From: Cymodocea nodosa
Lineage: Eukaryota > Streptophyta > Magnoliopsida > Alismatales > Cymodoceaceae
Direction of reading: 5' to 3'
Assembly: GCA_036874045.1 (NCBI GenBank)
Contig: CM072339.1
Coordinates: 10,609,501 to 10,673,500 of the forward strand
Length of the DNA stretch: 64,000 bases
Made by a program: the position numbers and the translations under genes. How positions within the stretch are numbered: the first letter of the stretch is position 1; each line of letters starts with the position of its first letter. The notes under the pieces are model-generated. The model was given only the letters and a program-made list of their open reading frames with translations, did no database searches and was not told where the DNA came from. Of this stretch, positions 10,507 to 21,762 are shown piece after piece.

Positions 10507-11317
10507 AGGTATATTTTTAAATCAGGAAAAATATGCAGATGAAATGCTTAAGAAATTTAATTTTAATGATACAAGGATTCGAAGAACTCCTATGAGTACT
10601 ACTTTAAAGTTAGATATTGATGACATAGGAAAATCTATAGATCAAAGAAAATACAGAAGTATGATTGGTTCTTTACTTTATTTGACTGCTAGTAGACTTG
10701 ATATTATGTTTGGTGTGTGTGTTTGTGCTAGATTTTAATCTAATCCTAAGGAATCACACTTAATTGCAATTGAAAGAATATTTAGATATATACAAGGAAC
10801 TAAAAATTTCGGATTGTATTATTCTAAAGATACTTCAATAGATCTTATAAGATATATTGATGCTGATTATGCAGGATCTAAATCTGATAGAAAGAGTACC
10901 AGTGGCACATGTCAATTATTGGGAAATAATTTGGTGTCATGGTTTAGTAAAAAGCAAAACTGTGTAGCACTTTCTACTACAGAAGCTGAATATGTTACTG
11001 TTGCATTGTGTTGCACTCAGATTCTGTGGATAAGGCAAACTTTAGAAGATTTTGGATTATCTTATGATACAACTGAGATTTATTGTGACAGTAGTTCTGC
11101 AATAAATCTTTCCAAAAATCCTATATTACATTCAAGAGCAAAGCATATAGAGGTTAGACATCATTTTCTTAGAGATAACGTAATTAAAGGAAAAATTAAA
11201 TTAGAATTTGTGTCTAGTAAAAATCAATTAGCTGATATATTTACAAAACCTCTAGACGAAAATACATTATGCAACATTAGATTAAATTTAGGTATTTGTA
11301 GGCTATGTGACGTGTAA
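10499..11317 (+). pseudogene. Reverse transcriptase stub plus RNase H, copy A
   Basis: Begins MDKGIFLNQEKYADEML, the last part of a copia reverse transcriptase, and continues with YRSMIGSLLYLTASR and then the RNase H domain. RNase H removes the RNA template during reverse transcription; its acidic residues are visible in IDADYAGSKSD, STTEAEYV and IYCDSSSAI. The typical ending DIFTKPLDENTL is present. One stop interrupts it at about 10736. The catalytic reverse transcriptase core and the entire integrase are missing. It is out of frame with the protease, so a fusion protein could not be made without reinitiation. Confidence 0.88.
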
Positions 11318-12600
11318 AATGCTTAAACTCCACATAAAAAGATAAATATTATTGATGATGTTGTTCACCTCATAGATATTATATACTTATTATAAATATC
11401 TAAAGTAATATCTAAACTGCTGCTTAAGATACTATGTATTTATTGTAAAATCATAGTAGTATCTTATTGATTTTAAGTAGTTTATCAATTTTAATAGTTT
11501 TTACGATTTTAAGTGGAAGTGTAAATGAAAAACAATAAATACTTCTGACATTCTGAAATTTTGATTAAATGTTTTCTTTGAATCAAGGAAAATGCATATG
11601 ATCATGCATAAATTTGACTTAATTGATTAAACTTGTAGAATAAGTTATATGTAACTCATCTTAAACTGTTAATCAAAGGTATATGCTTATTGAAACTGAT
11701 TCATATTCTCAGTACAATCATAGAAGTAAAAATTGTATGAGATTTGTGTTTTATTGCATCTGTATTAATGGAATACATATATACTGTGCTTAAAATGAAA
11801 AGTGCTTACAAAGTGAAAATCTTTGAGAGTTTATTGATCAGTTTGATCACGAGCCTTTTGTACTTGAGCAGATAGGTATGTAAGGATTGTTGTCCTGACA
11901 AAGAATTCTTTAAATCTGACAACCTAAGGTCCTGATCAGATCTGGGATTGTTGATTGAAAGCTCATTACACGGGTACATTAGAAAACTCTTGTATGATTC
12001 AAGCTTTTCAAACTAACTTTTAAAGAAAATTATCAATATTTACTGTTTTTGAAAAGAAAAAGTTGTTTCATTAATTACAGATATCTTTGAATCGCATATA
12101 GTTTATACCAATATGACTACTGATTTATTGAATCAACATTAGTACTTTTGAAAACATTTCTTTGAGATACATTCTTTTATTCTCCTTGAATTAATCGAAT
12201 TGAGTTCAAAGTTGTGTTTTGATTTATATACAATAGGAATTGATTCTGGAAATCATTTTTGATGATGTCTGGATAACGGAAGTCTCTGAAAAGAAAATGT
12301 AAAAGTATAGTTATACTTAACATCTATTGTCACTACAAGTATATTTTGTATTTTGATTGAATATATTTGAAGTATATTTGTAGGGGGAGGATTAACAATG
12401 TCGATAACAGATTAACATAATTTAGAATACAAATCTTAGTTAATCTGAATTAATGTACTCTTAAAATCTTGATGAAATAATTTGAAAAGACAAATAAACT
12501 ATTTTAGATTCAAAGGACAAAATGTTCAAATAGTTTACAATGTTCTCAAGATATTGTTAAGTTTAGCATGTGTGTTGTTTTCGGAACGTTTCAGTTGGAA
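11318..12600 (+). repeat. Noncoding module shared with gypsy elements, copy A
   Basis: No coding frame. Copies occur in copia B (24820-26090, inverted) and, more diverged, in the gypsy elements at 45590-46780 and 53400-54550 (minus strand, same sense relative to element direction). Landmarks shared by all are AGCAGATAGGTATGTAAGG (near 11868), CTTGTATGATTCAAGC (near 11989), and the pair AGATACTA... AGTATCTTA (near 11430-11465). It ends in a purine-rich GTAGGGGGAG stretch at about 12380. It may hold the former promoter or intron region of the captured ORF3 gene. Confidence 0.75.
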
Positions 12601-12900
12601 GCATCCGAAAATTGGTGTACTAACTAGACGCTATGTTAGATAAGGTAACGTGTAAAACTGCCTCTAGACAGCGTTTTACTCGTTAGGTTGGTTAACTCAA
12701 CGAGTTATACTTGAATATTTCGGGTACCTTGATTGAATAAACTTTATTCAATATTTATTTAATTTCTAAACCCGACTTCTCTTCACGTTGAGTTATACGT
12801 CTAAAAACCCTATTTAAAGACTTATTACACGGGGACTTAGGTTATTTGTAAACTTTGTGAAGAAAATCTTTCCTGCTTGTTGCTGTTACAACCTACGACA
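12601..12900 (+). promoter_or_regulatory. Candidate promoter/5' UTR of ORF3, copy A
   Basis: The 300 bases before the ORF3 start are conserved in copy B. They hold ACTCAACGAGTT and TCACGTTGAGTTA motifs (12693, 12785) and a TATA-like CTATTTAAAGAC at about 12809-12820, about 80 bases before the ATG. This fits a plant core promoter with a short leader. It is inference from spacing only. Confidence 0.4.
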
Positions 12901-15163
12901 ATGGTCTCCAAGTTCTATTAAGGTCGTGGTAGAGGAAAAGGCAAAAGCAGAAGAGATGCAAAAGGAAAAGAAATAGAGAATGATGAAGTTCCACGTACTT
13001 GGTTCAAGAGAATATTTCGAGTGGACAAAAGGTTAGTAGAACTTTATAGAGATTACTTCTTTCCTTAGGGAATATTAGATGAAGTTAGACAAGAACTTCA
13101 ACATACTGATGCAAATATTACATACATGGGTATTCGTAGTAAATTTGATAGAGAATATAAAATGAAATGTGCTGAGATTGCATTTTTGGAACAGTATGCA
13201 AAATATTTGGAAAAAGGTGTAGGTTCATCAAATAGAACTCCTCAAACTCCTATAAATGGTACAAGACTACATGCATTTGAGGAAGAGCATGAATCAGCTA
13301 TCCCCACTCCTTTATATTCAAAACAAGTAGAATCAGATATGCTGTGGACAAAACAAAAGTTGACAATCTTCGAAATGCCGTTGCAATAGAAAGTGCCTTA
13401 GAAGAATTAAAGCAGAAAACTTTTATGGAGCAATTTGAAAAGAAAACAGCAATTCTTGAAAAGGAGAAACAAAAATGTTATAGAAGAAGGAAAGTTAGAA
13501 AAATTATGTCTAAGGAAACAAAGTCTTTTGAAAAAGGAAAATCAGATGAAAATTTATTTCCAAAGGACAATGTATGTCTAGACATTGTACCTTATTGTGC
13601 ATCTGATAAACTCATCAATTCTGAACACACTGAAACTGATGAAGATAATGAGACTTTATTTTCCCTTGCTAGAAAACTTGAGAATAAATCCAAGTCAAAT
13701 ATGAGCTCAAGTTTTTCTATTAGTACAAGTCCTGATGATGTAGAAATTGACAAATCAGAGCATCAGGCACCTAACATTGAACAAGTTATTGCAAATATAA
13801 TTGACAATGTTGAAGCAGTAACTAGTTCAAAGGCTGAATTGTCTGGAGTAGCAGATACTGAAATTGTTAAGACACTAGAAGAGCTTAAATTTAACTAGCC
13901 TTCTATGGAATCTATAGAAGCAGAGTCTGAGAATTCACAGCATGAATCAATGGAATTATCTGTTGAACAAAATGAACAATTACAGACAGATACACTGGCT
14001 GTAGAATTTGTGGAAAAATTATACACTGAACATTCTATAGAAACTGAACAGATGAATGTTGAGCATATTGACAATGCTCCTAACACTGTTGAAGCTGAAG
14101 AATCAAGCTTACCTAAGCAGCTTGAAGATAATATTTTGGAAGAGGAACAACATAACATTCATTTTGAAGAAGAGGTTCCTGAAGATTAATTAAACTCTGA
14201 ATCACAGCTTCAGGTATCACCTTCTTTGTATACAATATTAAAAATTCAAGGTAATGCAATTCATTTTAGATATGAAAAGCATTCCATAAATACAATAATC
14301 TGATTACATGTCAGATTCTACATGCTCGTCCAATAAAATTTAGAAATTTGATGGAAATAAGAGATCTGTTTGAGTTTCAAGGCCTCATTAAATTCTTGCC
14401 AGTAGGAACGAAATGGAAGCAATACACAGAGCTTATTGCAACTTTTTATAGCAATCTGGACAAGAATGGAAATTTTCTGAAAACTCTAATAAATGAACAG
14501 GAGTTTATATTGTCTCCTGAGTTAATTTTTGAAGTTTTAGGATTAAAGAACGAAGGTGTTGTTACCAACAGATTTGACATAATAAGACAATTGGAATAGA
14601 ACATTCAGTCTTTATCAAAAATTCTAGATGTATATTTTGAAATGAGATTAATGGAAAATCTAAATGCAAAGTCAAGACTTATTGCAAATATATTGCATGC
14701 AAATTTATTTCAGAGAGTTGGACACAATTTGGAAGTCAGCAGAAGCTGTTTATATGCAACTTATGGCCTACTGAATAGAATTCAAATAAATTGGTTTGAT
14801 GTTTTTATGTCTCAACTACAGCATATGAGTTCAAAGTTATTTTATGGTGATGCTGTATGTAGAATCCTTGCAAGCCAATTGACTATATCTGACTGGTCCT
14901 CTGAAACTAAAGGTATGAGAACATTTAGTGTCAAAGATTTGCAAAAATTCCAGGCCATGCATAAACCTCAACGACAACAACAACAACAACCTGATACAGA
15001 CCATATACAACAACAACAACAAAGTTATTTAGTTCAAGCAGAACAGCAAACCCAGCTACCTCCTGACTTAGATGTAGTGCTTAACGACATCAGAAATGAT
15101 ATTAGGCATCTAGGAGATAAAATATGTAATGCTATAAGTGATATACTTAGGAGGGGTCGATAA
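12901..15163 (+). pseudogene. ORF3, accessory retrotransposon protein, copy A
   Basis: A reading frame of about 754 codons. The amino end is basic (GRGRGKGKSRRD), followed by a helical KR-rich region, a long acidic S/E/T-rich linker (about codons 200-430), a conserved globular region (MEIRDLFEFQGLIKFL ... LLNRIQINWFDVF ... SKLFYGDAVC, about codons 450-670), a glutamine-rich CAA-repeat linker and a short helical end. It resembles what has been called a putative plant transposon protein domain; its biochemical role is unknown. It is homologous to the ORF at 58658-60889 of the gypsy element. Breaks: stops near 12919, 13068, 13898, 14187 and 14597, frameshifts near 13340 and 14270. None of the stops is shared with copies B or C. 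Confidence 0.75.
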
Positions 15164-15647
15164 TTGTTTTTGTTTGTTTCTGAATACAAAATGTAATGTT
15201 TGTATTACTTGTTTGATTTGATTGAACAATACATTTTTCTGTAAATGTCTTCAATTATTATTCTTGTTTACAGAAAGAGTTGTTGTAATTATATCTCTTA
15301 TATATATATATATATTCTTTGTAATTATCTTTTTGATTAATGTCAAAAAGGGGGAGAAATATTATAAAAAGATGATTATGATCTTAATTGCATATATATA
15401 TTATAAAAGGAGATGCTATTTAAATGGTTATTGTAATCTAAGAGATGATAATTAGAAAACTGATACTTATATAATTATTGACATCTGAGAGTTTTAGTTC
15501 TGAGATGTAAAATTTACACAAACAATAGAAATAAGCTTAAGTGAACTTAAGTCAACAAACAAGTTTGTTGAATTAAAAGTTAACCCAACGAAGGTGCTTT
15601 GTTGAGTAAAACATATTTCATAATTGATTTAATATGATTTTGTCATC
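15164..15647 (+). other. 3' untranslated region of copia A
   Basis: Between the ORF3 stop and the polypurine tract. AT-rich, with a TA run at 15300-15315 and a second purine run AAAAAGGGGGAG near 15347 that resembles an internal polypurine tract. Conserved in B and C. No gene seen. Confidence 0.6.
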
Positions 15648-15664
15648 ATCAAAAAGGGGGAGAT
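15648..15664 (+). other. Polypurine tract of copia A
   Basis: ATCAAAAAGGGGGAGAT directly before the 3' LTR; primes plus-strand DNA synthesis in LTR elements. Confidence 0.85.
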
Positions 15665-17246
15665 TGTTGAGTTTTTTTTTTTGATGATGTGTGCTGAATG
15701 AAAATAATCATATTTCCTCAATTACTATTGCTTGTGAAAAGAAATTAAAATCATCAATTAATACAGACAAAGCTTACTGATATAAATACTTGTCTATATT
15801 GGATCTAAAGTTAATAACTAATCGTTTCGTTGCATTAATTTCTCATTTAGCTAAACGTTAAGTCAACGTGTGTTTTTATTGAAAAGCATGATATGTTTTA
15901 ATGTTATATCTTCTGTATCATGAATAGTGCAGGTTTAGACAACTCGTTAAGTTAGAGTTTTGTTTGTATAGAGGTCACGTGAGAACTCGTTAAGTTAGAG
16001 GCTTAAAGGTTAAAATAGGTCACGTGATAACTCGTTAAGTCAGTGAGTAAAAGAAGAGACGAACTCGTTAAGTTAGTGTTATACACGTGGTGAAATTATA
16101 AGTTACAAATGTTTTATTGTATCACGTGAGGTGCACATGTTTAACTCGTTAAGTTAACATAACTAAACGCGTTGAGTTGCTATATTGAACACTAAGGCAA
16201 CGCGTTAGGTTAGCGTTATAAACTTAAGTTGTTATTTTTGCACGTGGTAAAATTCTGATTATAAAAACATTTGTTTATTACTGATTCGTTGAGTTATCAT
16301 AACACAACGGTGATGATTCGTTGAGATAGCATAACACCACGGACTTAGTTTGTTGAGTTAGCTACAATACTTGTCACGTGAAATAGCACATGGTGAACTC
16401 GTTAAGTTAGAAACGTTAAATTATATATATATACTTATGTTACTCGTTTAGTTGACATTAAAGTAACGACTTCTTATTACACTGATGAAAAATTTTTGGA
16501 CGAGAAAGTTTATTTTCAGGAAATTTTTCAAAGATCCAGGACTGATGATTAAAGAAAATTTGAAATATAAACGTAGGTTAGAACGTGTGTGTTTCGATGA
16601 AGGAAAAAGAAAAGACGTGGAGAAGTGGAAAACTGGTCGTGGTTAAACGTGAAGGATATGCATGAAATGAAGATACAGTATAAAAAGCATAGAATTCTCG
16701 TTGATCAATTTATCCTTGCACACAAAACGAAAAATCTTTTCAAGGATCAAACCATCCCTGCACACCAAAAGAAAAATCTTTTTCAAGGATCAAAAACACT
16801 TCTTCGGGAAAAATCTCTCAAGTGAAAGAAAGTTCAGTGAAGCATAAAAAGGTAAGATTTTAGTCACTAAAGATTTGAAGTATCAAAAGAAAGCAAATTC
16901 GGTAAAGCATGAAAAGACAAGAGATTCGCCATTGAAGAATTGCTGAAGAAGAAAAAGAGGAATAAGAAAGATCTTAAACAAGGAGAATAGTTTTAAATTC
17001 CGTAAATTAGTTTTCTCTGTTTGTAGTTATGAAATTGTTTAGATGATACATGGTATCGAAATATAATTGCATCTACAATTTTTGAGGAGAATTGAATTGT
17101 ATATTGTAATTGAAACCTTGAATAAAAATGATTTTATGAAAACAATGTCTCAACTTGTTTTTGAGTTTTAAAGTTTCAATTATATTTCAGAAAATATTAA
17201 AAATACACAATTCACTCCCCCTCTTGTGTAGCCATACGATCCTACA
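15665..17246 (+). repeat. 3' LTR of copia A
   Basis: 1582 bp, colinear with the 5' LTR at 6223 with scattered point differences (for example a T-run after TGTTGAG). Ends CCTACA and is followed by the TGGTT duplication. Confidence 0.93.
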
Positions 17247-18535
17247 TGGTTGTATATCATCAGTAATATTTAATTCTTCTAACTCATCTTGCAAATCTTC
17301 AAGTAAATCTTCTTTACCAACCAATCAAATGAAATTGTGAAGTAAAAAACATGCGATCACAATCTTCACTTGTGTTTCATATGAATATGACATCTGACCT
17401 CGTAAGATTGAAAAATGATGTTTCACAACTCCAAATGTACACTCAATGACTATTCTTAGTTGTGAATGCCTATAGTTAAAGTTTTCTACAGCATTACTAG
17501 GAAGTCTATCATTAACATAATCAGATTAATGATAGCGTACACCTCGAAATGGGGAAATATACTCTAGTCGATTGGGATATCCAGCATCTACCAAGTAAAA
17601 CTTACCTATTTAAGAATAGAAATTAGTATGATAATGTGCATATTACTTGAAAATATACTAATTGCATTTACCTGGAGGAACTTTGAAACCATTAAGTCTA
17701 CTAATTGCATCTTGAAGGATACGAGCATCAGCTGCTGATCCTTCCCAACCAGCTAAAATATATGTAAACCTCATATCAAAATTACATGCTGCCATCACAT
17801 TTTGAGACAATTCACCTTTCCTATTTCTAAATCTAGCTGTTTCTTGTCCAAAAATAGTTTCTTTGATATGAGTACCATCAATAGCTCCAATGCAATCATG
17901 TACACATTAAACATCATTTAATCTTATTCCTTAAATAAGATAAAAACTACAAGGACATTACAAAAGTGAATACATACCTTAAAATATGGATAAACATTTA
18001 CATCATCAGAAATTCGACTTGGTGTTGAAGATGAAGGTCTTGTTATAAGCACATGATGTAGATGTATTATAGCATTTAATACTTTATTAAAGTATTTGCT
18101 AACACTCCAACTTGAACGACTAAATCGCTCAACTGTTACTCCATACCTTTGATTTTGCCCTACTATGACAAGGAACATGGAAAATTTCTCTTCTACACTA
18201 ATGTTGTTGGTATTAACAATAACTCCTTCATTTCTCATTAAAGGACAAAAACTTTTAAACACACTTTGACTCATTCTGTAAATCTTCCGACAATTGTAAG
18301 CTTGATGAGGTTGATAAGGATCTAGTAATCTCTTAATGTAATTTGCACCTTCTTTACTATATATACAACTTGTGTTATTGTATAGTAATAGTGATGTACT
18401 TGTTATTTTTGCTAAAATTGTCCATGACAAATAGACGTAGTCGCCTTCTTCTAGCTACTTCTTTTTCATCCAGTATGAATGAAATTGCATTATCAACTGT
18501 AGTAGTAAACATGTTACTGGGATTCATCCTCACCT
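17247..18535 (-). pseudogene. PIF/Harbinger transposase, main body
   Basis: Minus-strand gene resembling plant PIF/Harbinger (HARBI1-like) DDE nucleases, which cut and paste the transposon. N-terminal part about MNPSNMF (18525) to KIYRMSQSVFKSF. Catalytic-domain landmarks: DCIGAIDGTHI (first Asp, about 17870), LVDAGYPNRLEY (second Asp, about 17580) and IECTFGVVKHHF (Glu, about 17440). Two probable introns: about 17932-17977 (GT donor after YPYFK) and 17606-17671 (66 bases, donor CAG/GTAAAT, acceptor TAG/GT). Breaks: a frame change near 18435, stops near 17903 (before DCIGA), 17527 and 17335. The C-terminal end lies at 6095-6222 across copia A. The partner Myb/SANT-like gene and terminal inverted repeats were not found. 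Confidence 0.85.
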
Positions 18536-18779
18536 ACAAGATAACAAGAATATTATGAATTTACCATTTCACATTTCAATATATAAAAGACATTTCACAT
18601 TTTTAAGAAAATAAAAGACATTTGATGTTTCAACTAATAAAAAGCATTTTACATTTCATAATGATAAGTCATTTCACATTTCAATATATAATATCCATTT
18701 TACAATTCATCCATATATGACCTTCCACAAAAAGATTTCATCCATAAAAGATTACATTCACGAAAACACTTCATAAACA
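18536..18779. other. AT-rich intergenic, Harbinger 5' flank
   Basis: Repeated CATTTCACATTT phrases (18565-18700), no coding signal. Probably the noncoding 5' end of the Harbinger element, cut off by the gypsy LTR fragment that follows. Confidence 0.4.
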
Positions 18780-19025
18780 CAAGAAGTTCAAGATTGGAAA
18801 GAAAGTGAATTCATGCACAAACGAAACAGTTCTCAATTCTTAAGCAATTCCTTATGGGATCGACCTGTACTTGCACACTAATACAATAGACACTATGCAC
18901 TAGTAGTTAAAATACAAATTAGAATTAATATCTAACTTGTATTAAAGGTTGTTTGTTTACTTCTATATAAAAAAAGTTGAATAGACATAAAGATAAATTA
19001 ACTAAGTAAAAACAGAAGATAATAA
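18780..19025 (+). repeat. Gypsy LTR fragment, plus orientation
   Basis: Reverse complement of the LTR ends at 51226-51430 and 49699-49900: it holds GGGATCGACCTGTACTTGCA (18857) and AGGTTGTTTGTTTACTTCT, ending CAGAAGATAATA. It is the 3' end of a plus-oriented LTR; the remaining about 1.7 kb is missing. Confidence 0.8.
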
Positions 19026-19038
19026 ATCCAAATTTTTC

Positions 19039-19089
19039 TGGTGTGTTGTTGGAGATCCAATCAGGTTTTTCTGGTGTCGTGCTGGGTAA
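19039..19089 (+). other. Duplicated gypsy primer-binding site region
   Basis: TGGTGTGTTGTTGGAGA at 19039 and TGGTGTCGTGCTGGGTAA at 19072 each resemble TGGCGCCGTTGCCGGGGA, the site used by Athila/Tat elements. Each is preceded by a TTTTTC run, suggesting a short tandem duplication of the LTR/PBS junction. Decay is mostly C-to-T and G-to-A. Confidence 0.55.
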
Positions 19090-19103
19090 TCAAACAACAC
19101 GTC

Positions 19104-19964
19104 TCTCCATTTCCATTCATTTAGGTCTTCTATTATCCAAATTTGAAATTTCATAAGGTCATCCCACTATCTTACTAGACATAAAGTAGGATAATCAGAT
19201 TCATTATACCATAATCTTAGTTGAATTTTGTCATATTCGGTAGATGCTGGTTCAACTATAATCTGAGGTATAAGTAAAATTTCTATCATTTCATCATAAC
19301 TATCAATGCTTACTATGTATAGATTGGATCTAAATGCAACTGATATATCTGAAACTAGATATATATAAGCATCAAGTGTTACATGAGTTTTGTTAACTAA
19401 TGTTCTATCTCCCAAATATGTTATAGTATTTTCATGCCAACATCTTTCCTTAAAATTATAAATGTTTAGACATAATCCTTCATCCTAGTTTCTAGTTGGT
19501 TTCTAATAGAATAACTTATATGGTATCATTGAATTCCAATAAGAGAAAGTTAGTGTTGCACTTGAATTTTCTATGGGAACTTCAAAAGTACTTGGTTTTC
19601 TAATACTAAATTCCTCTTTAGTGACATGATTTCTAATAAAAATATCTGGTAAAAGCATATGACACCTTGATTTAGTTCTATGAATGATCAATCTGTCATC
19701 ACTTCCGATAATATAATCTATTCCTCCTAATAAATAAGGTGGAATTCATACAATTTCTTCTATATTCATAACTTATTATACTATGACTGAATAACTTTCA
19801 TAAGAATCTGTCACTGATATTGGTCATCTTATAAGCTTGCATTTTATGGAAATAGCTTTCTATTACAAAATACTTAATTTGCTTTGAGACACAATGCAAT
19901 CTCCACAAATCTTTGGTTGACAAATAACTTAACACTTCTTTAGTACATCTAGTGGTAAATCCAT
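19104..19964 (-). pseudogene. F-box/FBA protein, copy 2
   Basis: Starts at ATG 19964 (MDLPLDVLKK) and runs to the NEWKW stretch at the junction with the LTR/PBS debris, so it lacks the last about 70 codons. The F-box part is badly damaged by a frameshift and stops. The F-box-associated region is better: SNLYIVSIDSYDEMIEI and the aromatic-rich ending around FQIWI. This copy keeps Glu (GAA) in CWHENTITYLG and Arg in DDRLII, positions that are stop codons in copies 3 and 4. It preserves the older state of both codons. Confidence 0.75.
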
Positions 19965-20279
19965 AATTTCCAATTGCTCTGATTCTATTTTCAGCAACAT
20001 AAAAAAATAAAAATTAATATTAATACTTAACCTACTACTTTGCTCATTGACTTAAGTAGTAACTCAACGGATTAAGTTCATTGAGTTAAACAATAACTCC
20101 ACGAACCTAAGAATAATAAAAAAAGTATTTTTGTTATATGTTAAGAGTTTTCTACATTTTGTTGTTGTTTTTAATTGCTATTCTTTTATAATATACATAT
20201 ATATTATTATTAATAATTATATTACTTCACTCTATTTCTCTCCTATAGGAGGTATTGTATTATTGTGAAAAGTTAAATC
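19965..20279 (-). other. F-box 5' flank and gag remnant, gypsy cassette
   Basis: Matches the gag/F-box spacer of the other cassettes: ACTCAACGGATTAAGTTC palindrome region (about 20073-20110) and CTCCTATAGGAGGTAT (20240), which corresponds to the end of gag. Ends at AAATC, the left target-site duplication of copia B. Confidence 0.55.
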
Positions 20280-21744
20280 TGTAGGATCGTATGGCTACAC
20301 AAGAGGGGAGTGAATTGTGTATTTTTAATATCTTTTGAAATATAATTGAAACTTTCAAACTCAAAAACAAGTCGAGACATTGTTTTCATAAAATCATTTT
20401 TATTCAAGGTTTCAATTACAATATACAATTCAGTTCTCCTCAGAAATTGTAGATGCAATTATATTTCGATACCATGTATCATCTAAACAATTTCATAACC
20501 ACAAATAGAGAAAACTAATTTACGAAATTTAAAACTTTTCTCCCTATTAGAGATCTTTCTTCTTCTTCTTTTTCTTCTTCACCAATTCTTCAGTGACGAA
20601 TATCTTGTCTTTTCATGCATCACCGAATTTGCTTTCTTCTGATACTTGAAATCTTCAGTGACGAAAATCTAACCTTTTTATGCTTCACTGAACTTTCTTC
20701 CACTTGAGAGATTTTTCCTGAAGAGGTGTTTTTGATCCTTGAAAAAGATTTTTCTTTTGGTGTGTAGGGATTGTTTGATCCTTGAAAAGATTTTTCTTTT
20801 TGTGTGCAAGGATAAATTGATCAACGAGAATTCTATGCCTTTTATACTGTATCTTCATTTCATGCATATCCTTCACGTTTAACCACTACTAGTTTTCCAC
20901 TTCTCCACGTCTTTTCTTTTTCCTTCATCGAAACACACACGTTCTAACCCACGTTTATATTTCGACTTTTCTTTAATCATCAGTCCTAGATCTCTGAAAA
21001 ATTTCCTGAAAATAAAATTTCTCGTCCAAAAATTTTTCATTAGTATAATAAGAAGTCGTTACTTTAATGTTAACTAAACGAGTAACACAAGTATATATAT
21101 ATAACTTAACGTTTCTAACTTAACGAGTTCACCATGTGCTATTTCACGTGACAAGTACTGTAGCTAACTCAACGAACTAAGTCTATGGTGTTATGCTATC
21201 TCAACGAACCATCTCCGTTGTGTTATGATAACTCAACAAACCAGTAATAAACAAATGTTTTTATAATCAGAATTTTACCACGTGCAAAAATAACAACTTA
21301 AGTTCATAAGGCTAACCTAACGTGTTGCCTTAGTGTTCAATTACCACGTCTCCTCTTTTACTCACTAACTTAACGAGTTATCACGTGACCTATTTTAACC
21401 TTTAAGCCTCTAACTTAACGAGTTCTCACGTGACCTCTATACAAACAAAACTCTAACTTAACGAGTTGTCTAAACGTGCACTGTTCATGATACAGAAGAT
21501 ATAACATTAAAACATATCATGCTTTTCAATAAAAACACACGTTAACTTAACGTTTAGCTAAATGAGAAATTAATGCAACGAAACGACTAGTTATTAACTT
21601 CAGATCCAATACAGACAAGTATTTATATCAGTAAGCTTTTTCTGTATTAATTGATGATTTTAATTTCTTTTCACAAGCAATAGTAATTGAGCAAATATGA
21701 TTATTTTCATTCAGCACACATCATCAAAACAAAAATACTCAACA
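20280..21744 (-). repeat. 3' LTR of copia B
   Basis: 1465 bp, TGTAGGATCGTATGG (plus strand) to ATACTCAACA. Compared with the 5' LTR it lacks about 120 bases after TTCAAT at 21340, removing some ACTCGTTAAGTTA repeats. The short repeated motifs there would favour such a deletion. Confidence 0.92.
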
Positions 21745-21762
21745 ATCTCCCCCTTTTTGATG
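21745..21762 (-). other. Polypurine tract of copia B
   Basis: Plus-strand ATCTCCCCCTTTTTGATG, that is AAAAAGGGGGAGAT in element sense, directly before the 3' LTR. Confidence 0.85.

Larger units (their letters stand above)
6223..17246 (+). mobile_element. Ty1/copia element A, complete structure, 11.0 kb
   Basis: Two LTRs of nearly equal length (6223-7805 and 15665-17246), a primer-binding site, a polypurine tract and a perfect 5-bp target-site duplication TGGTT at 6218-6222 and 17247-17251. Internal order is gag, protease, a stub of reverse transcriptase with RNase H, a noncoding module of about 1.2 kb, then ORF3. Integrase and most of reverse transcriptase are missing at exactly the same junction as in element B, so this is a non-autonomous deletion derivative. 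All genes carry stops or frameshifts. It inserted into a Harbinger transposase gene. Confidence 0.93.

Noticed and set aside
13895..14158. Minus-strand Cys/Ser-rich frame
   Set aside because: Antisense shadow of the acidic part of ORF3; recurs at 23330 and 37948 for the same reason.
14960..15030. CAA repeats as a possible CRISPR-like or satellite array
   Set aside because: These are coding glutamine repeats in ORF3, present in all copies; unit length of three bases and no spacers.
18343..18558. Plus-strand frame over the Harbinger gene
   Set aside because: Antisense to the recognisable transposase reading frame and without domain similarity.
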